Assembly (NCBI RefSeq): GCF_037977235.1
Contig: NZ_CP150276.1
Location: 496,001 to 560,000, forward strand
DNA: 64,000 nt
Origin: Paenibacillus sp. FSL K6-0276
GTDB taxonomy: Bacteria > Bacillota > Bacilli > Paenibacillales > Paenibacillaceae
Reading direction: 5' to 3'
The notes under the pieces are model-generated. The model was not told the DNA's origin, did no database searches, and worked only from the letters and a program-made list of their open reading frames with translations. This document shows, piece by piece, positions 52,801 to 61,270 of this stretch. Numbering within the stretch: position 1 is the first letter of the stretch; every line of letters begins with the position of its first letter. The translations under genes were made by a program, and so were the position numbers.

Positions 52801-52935
52801 CGCATTGATGAATTGATTGAGCGCAAGAAAAGCCTTTCCGAGCAGGTTGTTGGCTCTGGAGAAACATGGTTGACTGAGATGTCTAATCATGAGCTGAAAG
52901 AGCTTATTGAACTGCAGGATCAGGACTGGATGTAA
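49849..52935 (+). CDS. SNF2/RapA-type DEAD/DEAH-box helicase
   Basis: This 1028-residue protein has an N-terminal SNF2-associated region (to about residue 540) and a RecA-like pair. Walker A-type motif DDMGLGKT is near residue 578, DEAQ in VVLDEAQYIKN near 682, MTGTPVENRLGELWS follows, and motif VI QATDRAFRIGQ is near 962. It matches Bacillus YwqA-type ATP-dependent translocases on DNA or nucleoprotein. In Bacillus a SWIM zinc-finger gene accompanies ywqA; here a 269-residue protein follows 32 bp downstream. ACAGGAGATC provides the ribosome site. Confidence 0.93.
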   Translation: MTKHLYAIWLGDVLFCFSGETSEPKVDAWTRVVKRLELQGGVRPFTSAALRLAEVKYPAPPVEGKPARRGLPGRTFEGLALVPSDAFELLLAWDETLCRDQGVEPGGELRYWAAAARFTLELMGTGGVTPGALPPRPVGTRRRGGEQAATVCWSPAFRKQEDKEIFLQLAASMPVLALGTHIAEAGDLSSREEAGAYVLYSFMQAVMTAEIKKVIAGIEGELTPFKANYRRGYSPLTELWWNSLLTGSRDIPVQGTQAEVTDLLATVNETAGSDVPQSEPEEARSGQLGLGLRLEPPGDNDEIWRLTFWAENKEEGEFWIPAKSIWSSKEREFTLWGKRYRNIQQQLLIALGRAAKISPDIQRALAKPAPAGADLEPERLYFFLKETVQQLRERGITVQMPSRWSREGRRRIGMKMKMQPVVSGIDSPAPVALGMEELISFRIEASLGESTISEEELNALVEAGVPFVRFRGEWIEVDPKEIRQVLKYMKRHENGEMTAADWMRLEAEDGEERLWKGMQVTGMETSGLLSSLMRGDILRNLPARPVPVGLHGTLRPYQERGYQWLSVLSGLGFGVCLADDMGLGKTVQVITCLLDRALSAPPEEKQEPVLILCPTSLLGNWQRELQRFAPSLKVHIHHGGRRVRGDSFLKLAASHDIVLTTYHLAGRDSEDLANVQWSTVVLDEAQYIKNHRTKQAQSVMKLSAPHRIAMTGTPVENRLGELWSIFHFLNPGYLGTYHSFRQRYVSGEGGERLRELHRLVSPFLLRRLKSDPDISKDLPEKLELKSYCPLTETQAALYQGVVDEMLGVIGESSGMARRGLVLSSLTKLKQICNHPQLFRKEEGRGPRNEQSGKMEVMFEILDSIAEVGESALIFTQYVAMGELLVSKLTKRYGTAPLFLHGGIPKRERDEMVHDFQEGKGPSFFVLSLKAGGVGLNLTRANHVIHYDRWWNPAVENQATDRAFRIGQDKNVQVHKLICQGTLEERIDELIERKKSLSEQVVGSGETWLTEMSNHELKELIELQDQDWM

Positions 52936-52967
52936 GAAAGACATGAGTTTTACGGAGGGATCAAACA

Positions 52968-53777
52968 ATGAGTGAACTGTTAGAGATGCGGCTGGAAGTT
53001 GTGCCTGGACTAGTAAAAGCGGCATGGACGGCGCTACCTGGGAAAGTGACGGGAGGGTCACGGTCAAAGGGTGAATGGAACGCCGGCGCTCCTGCTGCTG
53101 CTCAGGAACAACGAGCGGATCGACCTCTCTCTCTTAAGGTTCCGGTATGGCATGCTGCCCGTAGAAAAGAAATATTGCGACGTCTTGCACTAAGTCCGGG
53201 AGAAGTATTTGCCTTGCTGCAAGGGCGTTTGACGGGCGGGCTGGCAGAACTTGAGCTTCTGCCTACAGATACAGAGTTGGAGCAAGGCCTCTTCGAGGGA
53301 GAAGGAGTGGAGAACAAGGTGGAGACTCTGAAGCTTATTAAAGAACGCCTTGCTGAAGAGCCACTGCTGGCACTTTCTCTGAGAGGGTTTACTAAAGGAG
53401 AGCTCTTGGACGGAATTTTTGCCCTTTGGGCTGAAGGAGATATAGCTGCCGACGAATCTGAAACAGAGGCAGAGGACGCTCCAGTTAGTGATCTTTCTAC
53501 GGAATTGGCTCGGCTTGAGCGCAAGGGGCCAGCTATTTCCTCTGGAGAATGGCTAGCAGAAGCGGCTGCTGAAGGTTCACTCCATCAGCCGGGGCCACAG
53601 TTCCATGAGATCGCGGCCAGACCGTTTCCTTCACCGGTGGTAGTCGTTGCGGTAACAGAAGACTGGGGGACGTTGCTGCCTCAGACGCCCAAAGCCATTG
53701 AGGGATTAACTTTGATTATGCAGCGTGTAGCAGAAGCTGCTGCACGTCGGGCGAATAAGGGCCTGATTAAGCACTAG
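52968..53777 (+). CDS. Hypothetical protein downstream of the SNF2 helicase
   Basis: This 269-residue soluble, acidic, Ala/Glu/Leu-rich protein has no family that I can name with confidence. RRKEILRRLALSPGEVFALL and SLRGFTKGELLDGIFALWAEG near residues 140-160 resemble the region after the SWIM zinc finger in SNF2-partner proteins (YwqB type). No C-x-C...C-x-H finger is present. It may be a shortened partner of the helicase. It is 32 bp downstream with its own GGAGGG site and ends at a strong terminator. Confidence 0.7.
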   Translation: MSELLEMRLEVVPGLVKAAWTALPGKVTGGSRSKGEWNAGAPAAAQEQRADRPLSLKVPVWHAARRKEILRRLALSPGEVFALLQGRLTGGLAELELLPTDTELEQGLFEGEGVENKVETLKLIKERLAEEPLLALSLRGFTKGELLDGIFALWAEGDIAADESETEAEDAPVSDLSTELARLERKGPAISSGEWLAEAAAEGSLHQPGPQFHEIAARPFPSPVVVVAVTEDWGTLLPQTPKAIEGLTLIMQRVAEAAARRANKGLIKH

Positions 53778-53788
53778 TTGGAAATACG

Positions 53789-53842
53789 AAAGAGGCTGTC
53801 TCAAAAGTAGTGAGTGCTACTCTTGAGACAGCCTCTTTTTTT
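53789..53842 (+). terminator. Strong terminator of the SNF2 operon
   Basis: AAAGAGGCTGTCTCAA pairs with its complement around a 20-base interior that itself pairs (AGTAG/CTACT), and seven T follow. Confidence 0.92.
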
Positions 53843-53850
53843 GAGAGAGT

Positions 53851-53986
53851 AATTGGGGAAAAACTCCCTGTAAATAGCCGATAAATGCTTTTAATGATTA
53901 GAATCAGGGAATTCCTCCCTAAAAATCGGGGTAATATCTATATTTTCCAACAAATCAGTTGAATTATAGGGAGATATTCCCTAATT
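53851..53986. repeat. Repeat family C, array 2: three degenerate palindromes
   Basis: Units at 53851 (AATTGGGGA-N5-TCCCTGTAA), 53902 (AATCAGGGA-N5-TCCCTAAAA) and 53964 (TTATAGGGA-N5-TCCCTAATT) keep the GGGA-N5-TCCC core. Spacing is 51 and 62 bp, the same order as in array 1, and the linkers show weak similarity (for example CTATA..AATCAG before the third unit). It is therefore a diverged copy of the whole block. Confidence 0.78.
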
Positions 53987-54013
53987 ATCTAACAGAGCTT
54001 CTGGTTAGTTATT

Positions 54014-54748
54014 CTAATGCTGCCCAATGGAGGGAGATTCCCCCTCTGAAAGTTCTAGAATCTCGCGGCGTAGACGTAGCATTTTCTGATCCAATTCATC
54101 AGCGGCGCGTGCGGCTTCTTTCAGTTCATCGGCGACATGCGAAGGGAGCTGCTTATCAAATTTATAATACAGAATATGTTCCATGCTTGCCCAAAAGTCC
54201 ATAGCTAGGGTGCGTAGCTGTATCTCAGCTTTTACCCAGCGTGTTCCTTCCAGCAGGACGAGTGGGATACCCACTATAAGATGAAGGCTTTGATACCCGT
54301 TTGGCTTGGGATGAGCTATATAATCTTTAATCTCTAGTACGCGGATGTCTTCGCGTGTACTAAGATGATCTACTAAACGGTAAATATCTTTAACAAAGGC
54401 ACATACAATCCGCATTCCAGCAATATCGTGAATGTATTGTTCCATATTCTCCAAGCTGAAACCGTAGCCTTTACGCTCCATCTTTTGAAGAATGCTCTTC
54501 GGCTCTTTGATCCGGCATTTGACATGTTCGATGGGACTGAAGCCGTCTCGAGACTGCCATTCCGTCTTGATCACATCGATTTTATTCTGAAGATCATTTA
54601 ACGCGTGGCGATAGAGTGCCGGCAGAGCCTCGAACTCGTTTACCAGTTTGGCGAAATCCTCGCTGCTGTTGCCTTGCCACTGTTGCAGATCCTTTACGTG
54701 TACCTGTAACTGATTAAGCGTAAGCTGTGTGCTCTCATGTTCTTCCAC
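54014..54748 (-). CDS. relQ: Small alarmone synthetase, RelQ/YjbM type
   Basis: This 244-residue protein contains a RelA/SpoT synthetase domain without hydrolase or regulatory domains. It shows SPIEHVKCRIKEPKSILQKM, DIAGMRIVCAFVKDIY with the catalytic residues, HPKPNGYQSLHLIV and EIQLRTLAMDFWASMEH. It closely resembles Bacillus YjbM (SAS1/RelQ), which makes (p)ppGpp as a tetramer. The longest frame starts at 54823; GTG at 54748 is preferred because CGGGAGAG is correctly spaced before it and the added N-terminus is not conserved-looking. Confidence 0.92.
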   Translation of the reverse strand: MEEHESTQLTLNQLQVHVKDLQQWQGNSSEDFAKLVNEFEALPALYRHALNDLQNKIDVIKTEWQSRDGFSPIEHVKCRIKEPKSILQKMERKGYGFSLENMEQYIHDIAGMRIVCAFVKDIYRLVDHLSTREDIRVLEIKDYIAHPKPNGYQSLHLIVGIPLVLLEGTRWVKAEIQLRTLAMDFWASMEHILYYKFDKQLPSHVADELKEAARAADELDQKMLRLRREILELSEGESPSIGQH

Positions 54749-54994
54749 TGAAACTCTCCCGATTTCGTTATTTGTGATTAATTCTATTTTAACCGATGTA
54801 GAACCACTGACGCAAAATAACATTCAAAATCAGGAAATATAATCCATAAGTGTAAGAGTGGAGTGGTATAAATCAATTAGTATGGATTTTATAGGAACAT
54901 TCTCTTCTAAATCGCGTATTAAAGCACATTAATGAATCTATTCGATACATTTGGTATGATGGAATCACGTATCGCTTGAGAGGGAGGAACTGTA

Positions 54995-55780
54995 ATGAGT
55001 TTTATCAAAAAAATTAAAGATAGCGCGAGCCGGGTCACCGAAAAAGCACAGAACTCAGTAGAGATCGGCAAGCTGAACGGGCTTATTTCCGATGTTGAAC
55101 GTGAGATGGAAGTTGAATTTACGAAAATGGGCAGACTTTTTTATGAAGGGTATCGCTCAAAGGATATGTCGGTAGCTGAAGGTAAAATGGTGGAGCTTTC
55201 ACGTAACTGTTCTAAGCTTCAGGAGAAAATCGAAGTCCTACGTACACGAATTGCTGAGCTGAAAAATGAGCGGCTATGTTCTTGTGGTCATATCGTGGCG
55301 CTTGATGCAAACTTTTGCCCGAAATGTGGAAGAAAGCTTGAAGAGTTGACTACTTCAAGGAAGATACCTTCTACGCCGGTATTCGTTCAATCTGTGAACG
55401 AGGATGAAGAAGAGGATCAATATTATGGGGCAGATGAGCTTACGGATGAAGAGAAGCAGCTTGCGATGAAGCTCCACCCGCAGAGTGTGGTATATGCTGA
55501 AGTTCTGCATTCGGATGACGAGCTGCCACTCGAAGAATATAAGGGGACCGAGCAAGATATTGAGCGGGAACGTAGACAAGCCGAACAGCTGGAACGTGAA
55601 AGAAGAAGACAACTTGAACTTGATCGTCGCTTCGGGGAATGGCACAAAAATGAACATCAGGAGGAATCTGCGGTCACCGAGGACAATGGTGTGCGAGATA
55701 TGATCCAGTGTCAAATCTGTCGGAATGAATTACCTAAGGGCTCCTTATGGTGTCCCCGTTGTGGATCAGAGCAAATATAG
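54995..55780 (+). CDS. Zinc-ribbon protein with coiled coil
   Basis: This 261-residue cytoplasmic protein has an N-terminal coiled coil (about 20-90), a first zinc ribbon CSCGHIVALDANFCPKCGRK near residues 95-115, an acidic linker, a charged helix rich in Arg/Glu (about 185-215) and a second ribbon CQICRNEL..WCPRCGSE at the C-terminus. Paired zinc ribbons suggest a scaffold or nucleic-acid contact, but the function is not known. It lies 34 bp before the TrmB-type regulator, and GAGAGGGAGG precedes its ATG. Confidence 0.8.
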   Translation: MSFIKKIKDSASRVTEKAQNSVEIGKLNGLISDVEREMEVEFTKMGRLFYEGYRSKDMSVAEGKMVELSRNCSKLQEKIEVLRTRIAELKNERLCSCGHIVALDANFCPKCGRKLEELTTSRKIPSTPVFVQSVNEDEEEDQYYGADELTDEEKQLAMKLHPQSVVYAEVLHSDDELPLEEYKGTEQDIERERRQAEQLERERRRQLELDRRFGEWHKNEHQEESAVTEDNGVRDMIQCQICRNELPKGSLWCPRCGSEQI

Positions 55781-55813
55781 TACAGATATCAGTCAGCTTA
55801 GGGGGACAACAAG

Positions 55814-56632
55814 ATGGAACAGCTGCTGCTGCATCTGCGCAATCTGGGCTTCACGGAGATGGAGTCCAAAATTATGGTAGAGCTTGCGACTAAAGGTCAG
55901 GCTTCTGGATATGAGGTTGCCAAACAGCTCGGAGTTTCAAGATCGAATGTGTATGCAGCGCTTCAACGCCTTACGCAGCAGGGATATGTACGATGTGGCG
56001 AAGGAGAACCTGCGCGGTACAGTGTTCTTAATCCAGAGGAGCTTGCGACTATGATTTCGGGACGGGTTCAAGCTTCGCTGGCCTATATGGAAAGTGAGAT
56101 GCCTCGCGGAGGACCTGTTAGCCCTTCTTTTTATAATGTGGAAGGCGATCGCAATGTAATGGGGGCTCTGATTCGCCAGCTTAATATGGCAGAGCAGGAG
56201 ATCGTAGTTGATGTGTGGCGCGAGGAGGCCTCGCTTTTGCGGAGTGAGCTTGAACAGGCTGAGCTGCGTGGAGTTAGACTGTTATGGGCTTTTGATGGTG
56301 GTAATGCTGCTCCAGCCTCTTTTCCGGTATGGCCACCTCTTGGAAGAGATTCGCAGCGCAAGGGTGGGCGGAAGTTCTCATTCGTGATCGATAGGCGCTG
56401 GTGTATGCTCGGGATGCGCTATGAAGATGGATCAGCACAAGCGGTCGTAACTGAGCACCCGGTGTTAGTAGAACTGCTATTGAATCATTTTTCGCAGGAA
56501 ATGGTACTGTTCGAGTTGGAGCAGGATATGGGCGCAGAACTTACAGAACGTTATGGTGAACGTTACAGCAAAATTCACAGCAAATATGTGATGCATGATC
56601 AGGGCGATGATGGGGAAGAACAGGCGCAGTAG
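55814..56632 (+). CDS. TrmB-family transcriptional regulator
   Basis: This 272-residue protein has an N-terminal winged helix (LLHLRNLGFTEMESKIMVEL, then EVAKQLGVSRSNVYAALQRL) followed by a PLD-like TrmB effector domain: ALIRQLNMAEQEIVVDVWRE and a FVIDRRWCMLGM strand. TrmB proteins often sense sugars or metabolites. It is in line with the zinc-ribbon gene upstream and a small hypothetical gene downstream. Targets are unknown. Confidence 0.87.
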   Translation: MEQLLLHLRNLGFTEMESKIMVELATKGQASGYEVAKQLGVSRSNVYAALQRLTQQGYVRCGEGEPARYSVLNPEELATMISGRVQASLAYMESEMPRGGPVSPSFYNVEGDRNVMGALIRQLNMAEQEIVVDVWREEASLLRSELEQAELRGVRLLWAFDGGNAAPASFPVWPPLGRDSQRKGGRKFSFVIDRRWCMLGMRYEDGSAQAVVTEHPVLVELLLNHFSQEMVLFELEQDMGAELTERYGERYSKIHSKYVMHDQGDDGEEQAQ

Positions 56633-56654
56633 CTATTATAGGGAGGTGAGAAGC

Positions 56655-57588
<934 letters not shown>

Positions 57589-57624
57589 GACTCTTGCGCA
57601 TAAATTCGAATAATAGAACACAGT

Positions 57625-57669
57625 AAAACAGCAAGAGACAGGTTTTTAGCCTGTCTCTTGCTGTTTTTT
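57625..57669 (+). terminator. Terminator after xpt
   Basis: AAACAGCAAGAGACAGG and its complement form a 17-bp stem, with six T following. The stem could also act on the converging lipid kinase transcript. Confidence 0.93.
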
Positions 57670-57693
57670 GTATGTGGTATGCACGGGTATGGC

Positions 57694-58650
57694 TTACCCG
57701 TTGCCACCGCAGGCCGCTGCAATATCGGCGGGGCGCTGTGCACTAACCGCCGCCAGCGGCGAGAGCACCCGCAGCGCCCCCGGCTCGCAGCGTACGGCTA
57801 GCGGCCCTTTGCCGAAGCTCTCGCCATCGCCGATCGCCAGCCGGGCCTCTGCGAAGTTGACGGCTATGCTACGTCCACGCAACATGGACACGAAGGGCAA
57901 CGCGACATGCTTGCCCTTCAGTACCGTTGGGAACAGCCGCAGCAGTTGCCCGCGGCTGCACCCATGCACGACGCAGACGTCGAGCTGGCCGTCATCGGCC
58001 TTCGCCTGCGGGCAGATCAAGAGCCCGCCGCCGTAGCTGGGCAGGTTGCAGATCGAGACCAGCCATGCCTTCTCAAAGACATGCTCCGTCCCGTCGCAGG
58101 CTACACTCACTCGGCAAGGCTTGAACGTCATCAGCGTATGTAATATGCCGATGAGATAAGCCAGTTGGCCTGCTCCTATAGCATTGCACAACCGTTTGTA
58201 ACGGCTGGCATTCACATTCTCGGCCACCTGAGCATCGAAACCACTAGCGACCGCCGTTAGGGTCAAACCGTCGGCACCCGAGAGCAGATCTGCTTCGATA
58301 TACCGCTCGCTAAGTGCAGCTTCTAGCGCAGCTTCAGTCGCAATTGGAATGCCGAAGCCGCGTGCGGAGTCGTTACCGGAGCCGGCAGGGATGATTGCCG
58401 TGGGGATATCTTTGCCGCGAAGGGCACCCAAAATGCTGTGTAGCGTGCCGTCGCCGCCGATTACAATCACGGCTCTCCAGTCTTCACGGTGTTTAAGTGT
58501 ATTTAGAACGAGGGCTTCTGCGCCCTCTGCGCTATGCGTAAACAAGGTCATATAAGGCAACGTTCGCTCTTTCATGAGCGCCTCTACAGTATGCCAGGTC
58601 CGCCCGCCTGCGCCCCCGCCGGAACGTGGGTTTATGATGAATAGATACAT
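57694..58650 (-). CDS. YegS/DagK-family lipid kinase
   Basis: This 318-residue protein opens with FIINPRSGGGAGGRTW and has the nucleotide-binding VIGGDGTLHSILGAL and PAGSGNDSARG of the diacylglycerol kinase catalytic domain; the C-terminal half holds GDGESFGKGPLAV. Relatives phosphorylate diacylglycerol or other lipids at the membrane face. The 3' half is visibly richer in G and C than its neighbours. GGAGGAAATTAA precedes the ATG. Confidence 0.9.
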   Translation of the reverse strand: MYLFIINPRSGGGAGGRTWHTVEALMKERTLPYMTLFTHSAEGAEALVLNTLKHREDWRAVIVIGGDGTLHSILGALRGKDIPTAIIPAGSGNDSARGFGIPIATEAALEAALSERYIEADLLSGADGLTLTAVASGFDAQVAENVNASRYKRLCNAIGAGQLAYLIGILHTLMTFKPCRVSVACDGTEHVFEKAWLVSICNLPSYGGGLLICPQAKADDGQLDVCVVHGCSRGQLLRLFPTVLKGKHVALPFVSMLRGRSIAVNFAEARLAIGDGESFGKGPLAVRCEPGALRVLSPLAAVSAQRPADIAAACGGNG

Positions 58651-58762
58651 TTAATTTCCTCCAGCCTGTAGAATTCCGTGGATGCCCTTCTTTCCATTGT
58701 AAGGAGTGGATGGGCAAAAGGGAATACTTTTCAGCGATAAGAGGTGGTTAGTTCATAGGTAT

Positions 58763-59110
58763 TTATAGATGTGGAAGCTGACTTTCTGCTACATTCCCAA
58801 CCCATGGTAGCTTATACCATCTGCTACTCAAAGCGTGATAGATCATTAGTAGCCAAACAGCAAAGCTGCAAAGAGAGAGGATTGCGCTCATTAGGGAACC
58901 GAGGAAGGGGACGAATCCGGATAGTACGTGGAGGATCATCAGCACTCCGAAGGTAATCAGTGATTGCAGAGCGTGAAACAGCACAAAGCGGCTGCGTTTC
59001 TCCAAAGCGAGAAAGACCACGCCGCCAACAAAAGGGAAAAAATAGCACAGCGCGCCAGCAATATTATCGGGCAATCCGGTGGATGATTTGAAAGGGGACA
59101 AAGGGCTCAC
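58763..59110 (-). CDS. DUF4870 membrane protein
   Basis: This 115-residue protein has three hydrophobic helices and the DUF4870 motif NIAGALCYFFPFVGGVVFLAL followed by FHALQSL. The function is unknown. GTG 59110 almost abuts AAGGAG; TTG at 59101 has better spacing. Confidence 0.85.
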   Translation of the reverse strand: MSPLSPFKSSTGLPDNIAGALCYFFPFVGGVVFLALEKRSRFVLFHALQSLITFGVLMILHVLSGFVPFLGSLMSAILSLCSFAVWLLMIYHALSSRWYKLPWVGNVAESQLPHL

Positions 59111-59193
59111 TCTCCTTCTATTTGGAGAAGAAGGGGAGGGATTCTCAAATCCTTCTTCCTTAAAAGCCTATGACTTGTCAGGAAAAAGTATGT

Positions 59194-60210
59194 TTAGCTC
59201 ATTGTGGGTATAATATATTTTTCCAATAGCTTGCGGGGGCTCTTCCAATTGTTTGTCTTGCTCTCTGCTGTAAAGATCACAACCGCATCTAGCTTGGGGA
59301 GGAGAAGGATTTGCTGTCCGCCATGCCCATGAGCAAGCTTGTAGGGTTGGCCGCTCATCATGCCAATCCAGAACTGATATCCGTAATCTCCAAAAGCCGG
59401 ATATCCCGCAGTCTGTGCGGTTAGCGCTTCTTGCAGCCAATGCTTCGGAATGATCTGCTGTTCAGCAAATATACCGTTATTAAGTAGACAGATCCCGAAT
59501 TTAGCCATATCTCGGGAGTTTAAGTGCAGACCGATATGTCCCATACTGTGTCCTTCAGGACTCGGTAACCAAGCGGTGTGAGTCATTCGGAGAGGGCTAA
59601 ATAAATGCTGTGTAGCATAGGTGAACGCATCGAGACCTGTAGATTCACTAAGTATCATCGAAATCAGGTGTGAGTCGATACTGCGGTATTGGAATTGACC
59701 GATATGTTCCGGAATAATGTTCATACTAAGGGCAAAGGAACCCCAGCGGCGACTGCGGTGAAGGTTCCGGACGAACGGCTCACCTAGCTTCTTGCCCGTG
59801 ATCCAGCTAAACCCGGAAGTCATGGTGAGCAGATGACGGAGAGTGATTTTTGATAGATGAGGGGAGTGTAGGTATGGAATATGCTTACGAAGTACCTTCG
59901 AAACAAAGACATCGATATCAGGGATATCTCCCCGATCGATAGCGATTCCGGTAAGCGCGCTGATAAAGCTTTTGGTTGCAGATCGAAGATCATTTAATGC
60001 CCCGGCATGATGGTTGCCGTAATAACGTTCGAAGATGAGCTTGCCGTGGCGAACAATAAGCATACTATGCATCTTTGGGTATTCTTTCTGAATAGCATTA
60101 TGGGCTTGTTCAAGACCTTCCCGGCGCGTTGCTGTTTCCTCTGGTAGTGCGGTAGTCATTGCGGGAACTACGTTATAAGATGAAGTCAGTAATGGTGTCG
60201 GTTGGTCCAT
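59194..60210 (-). CDS. Serine hydrolase, class C beta-lactamase family
   Basis: This 338-residue protein has the beta-lactamase/penicillin-binding fold. S-x-x-K is in LRSATKSFISALTG near residue 80, the Tyr motif in FQYRSIDSHLIS and the KTG-equivalent in HGHGGQQ near residue 298. No signal peptide is seen, so it is likely cytoplasmic and an esterase or peptidase rather than a drug-resistance enzyme. AAAAGGAGATC precedes the ATG. Confidence 0.88.
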   Translation of the reverse strand: MDQPTPLLTSSYNVVPAMTTALPEETATRREGLEQAHNAIQKEYPKMHSMLIVRHGKLIFERYYGNHHAGALNDLRSATKSFISALTGIAIDRGDIPDIDVFVSKVLRKHIPYLHSPHLSKITLRHLLTMTSGFSWITGKKLGEPFVRNLHRSRRWGSFALSMNIIPEHIGQFQYRSIDSHLISMILSESTGLDAFTYATQHLFSPLRMTHTAWLPSPEGHSMGHIGLHLNSRDMAKFGICLLNNGIFAEQQIIPKHWLQEALTAQTAGYPAFGDYGYQFWIGMMSGQPYKLAHGHGGQQILLLPKLDAVVIFTAESKTNNWKSPRKLLEKYIIPTMS

Positions 60211-60417
60211 AGGGATCTCCTTTTCTTGCTGTGGTAAGTAACAGGTATGGCTTGCTATAGAGCATATTGTATTTTAACCCGACACGAGCAATATGACTTA
60301 CGAAGATCGCTATAAAAATAAAAATTTTCCAATTAGCACATTTTACAAGGAAAGGTGGAAGTTGGACCGGAATATGATACAATATAACGATAAGGCCCGA
60401 AAGGGGTGATTCAGTAA

Positions 60418-60516
60418 GTGGCTCTTCGGGTAATAAAAGTGTCAAGGAGCTTTCGTTCTACAGGCGTCCTTACTCTCAGCCCAAATCACGACGAACCTGC
60501 TTCACCGGCGAACTAG
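60418..60516 (+). CDS. Possible 32-residue leader peptide
   Basis: A GTG start with GGGGTG nine bases upstream opens a frame of 32 residues (ALRVIKVSRSFRSTGVLTLS onward). It lies about 30 bp downstream of a TACAAT hexamer and 160 bp before the next gene. Its residues resemble nothing known. It could be a regulatory upstream frame or chance. Confidence 0.25.
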   Translation: MALRVIKVSRSFRSTGVLTLSPNHDEPASPAN

Positions 60517-60678
60517 TATCTCAAGGCTTTGAAGCTTTGAATTTTACGTTTTGGCGGATAATGCAAGCCACGTATGTGTAATGGTTACTTCACTTGCATT
60601 CGAGGTTACGGCGTACTTTTCATCATGCATTCTCTACAACGGAGCATTCATTTTCAATGTTTTGGGAGGGAACTGATC

Positions 60679-60867
60679 ATGGCAAGTAAAGGTCATAACG
60701 AAGTCAAGGAAAGTTTACGGGAAATGACACGCATTTTCCGGCCCAAAGATCCCAAGAAATTCGTAAAGGAGTACGTCCGAAAATATCGGATTACCGGAGG
60801 CTATGAAGAAGAACTGACCATGGTCGTGGAGCATGAGCTGGTAAAGATGAATTCATCGGTCTCCTAG
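60679..60867 (+). CDS. Small basic hypothetical protein
   Basis: This 62-residue charged, helical protein (KGHNEVKESLREMTRIFRPK, then FVKEYVRKYRITGGYEEEL) has no domain I recognise. GGGAGGGAAC lies before the ATG at 60679. The frame extends upstream without homology. The 470-bp gap before it holds no other clear gene. Confidence 0.7.
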   Translation: MASKGHNEVKESLREMTRIFRPKDPKKFVKEYVRKYRITGGYEEELTMVVEHELVKMNSSVS

Positions 60868-60940
60868 CTAACAGATACGATTGTCACTTACTTAACTTTT
60901 GACATCATTTTGAGTAATAACATCCACGAGGATTCTTATA

Positions 60941-60983
60941 AACCGTGCCCGAGCAGCGTTTGTTGCAGGAATCGGTTTTTTTT
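60941..60983 (+). terminator. Probable terminator after the 62-residue gene
   Basis: AACCG..CC pairs with GG..CGGTT around an imperfect interior, and eight T follow. Confidence 0.55.
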
Positions 60984-61173
60984 GTATGTACATATATGAA
61001 TAAGAAATATTGTTTCTCATAAAATAGTCAAATGAATTAATAGACACATTTCACAATGAATGCGCTTTATTGATTGTTTTTTATTTGATTGCGTTTTCAT
61101 AAATTGCACATAAATGCAGACGGGACAAGGGATTATTATGTCGAAAATTACAATGTGAACTAGTTGTGAACGA

Positions 61174-61202
61174 TTGACAAAACTTCCCCTTAAACTTATA
61201 TT
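61174..61202 (+). promoter_or_regulatory. Promoter of the ctaCD operon
   Basis: TTGACA and TATATT are separated by 17 bp, 68 bp before ctaC. Confidence 0.82.
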
Positions 61203-61270
61203 AATAGTGATTGTTATAATTGACAGAAAAAAACAGGAATCTACGAAATCGGGAAAAGCGGGGTAGATCA

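Noticed and set aside
57668..58036. Plus-strand frame opposite the lipid kinase gene
   Set aside because: High GC opens several frames on the reverse strand; none has a ribosome site or family match.
57694..58100. GC-rich stretch in the lipid kinase gene as recent horizontal transfer
   Set aside because: The gene encodes an ordinary full-length YegS-family protein in normal context; base composition alone, judged by eye, is not enough.
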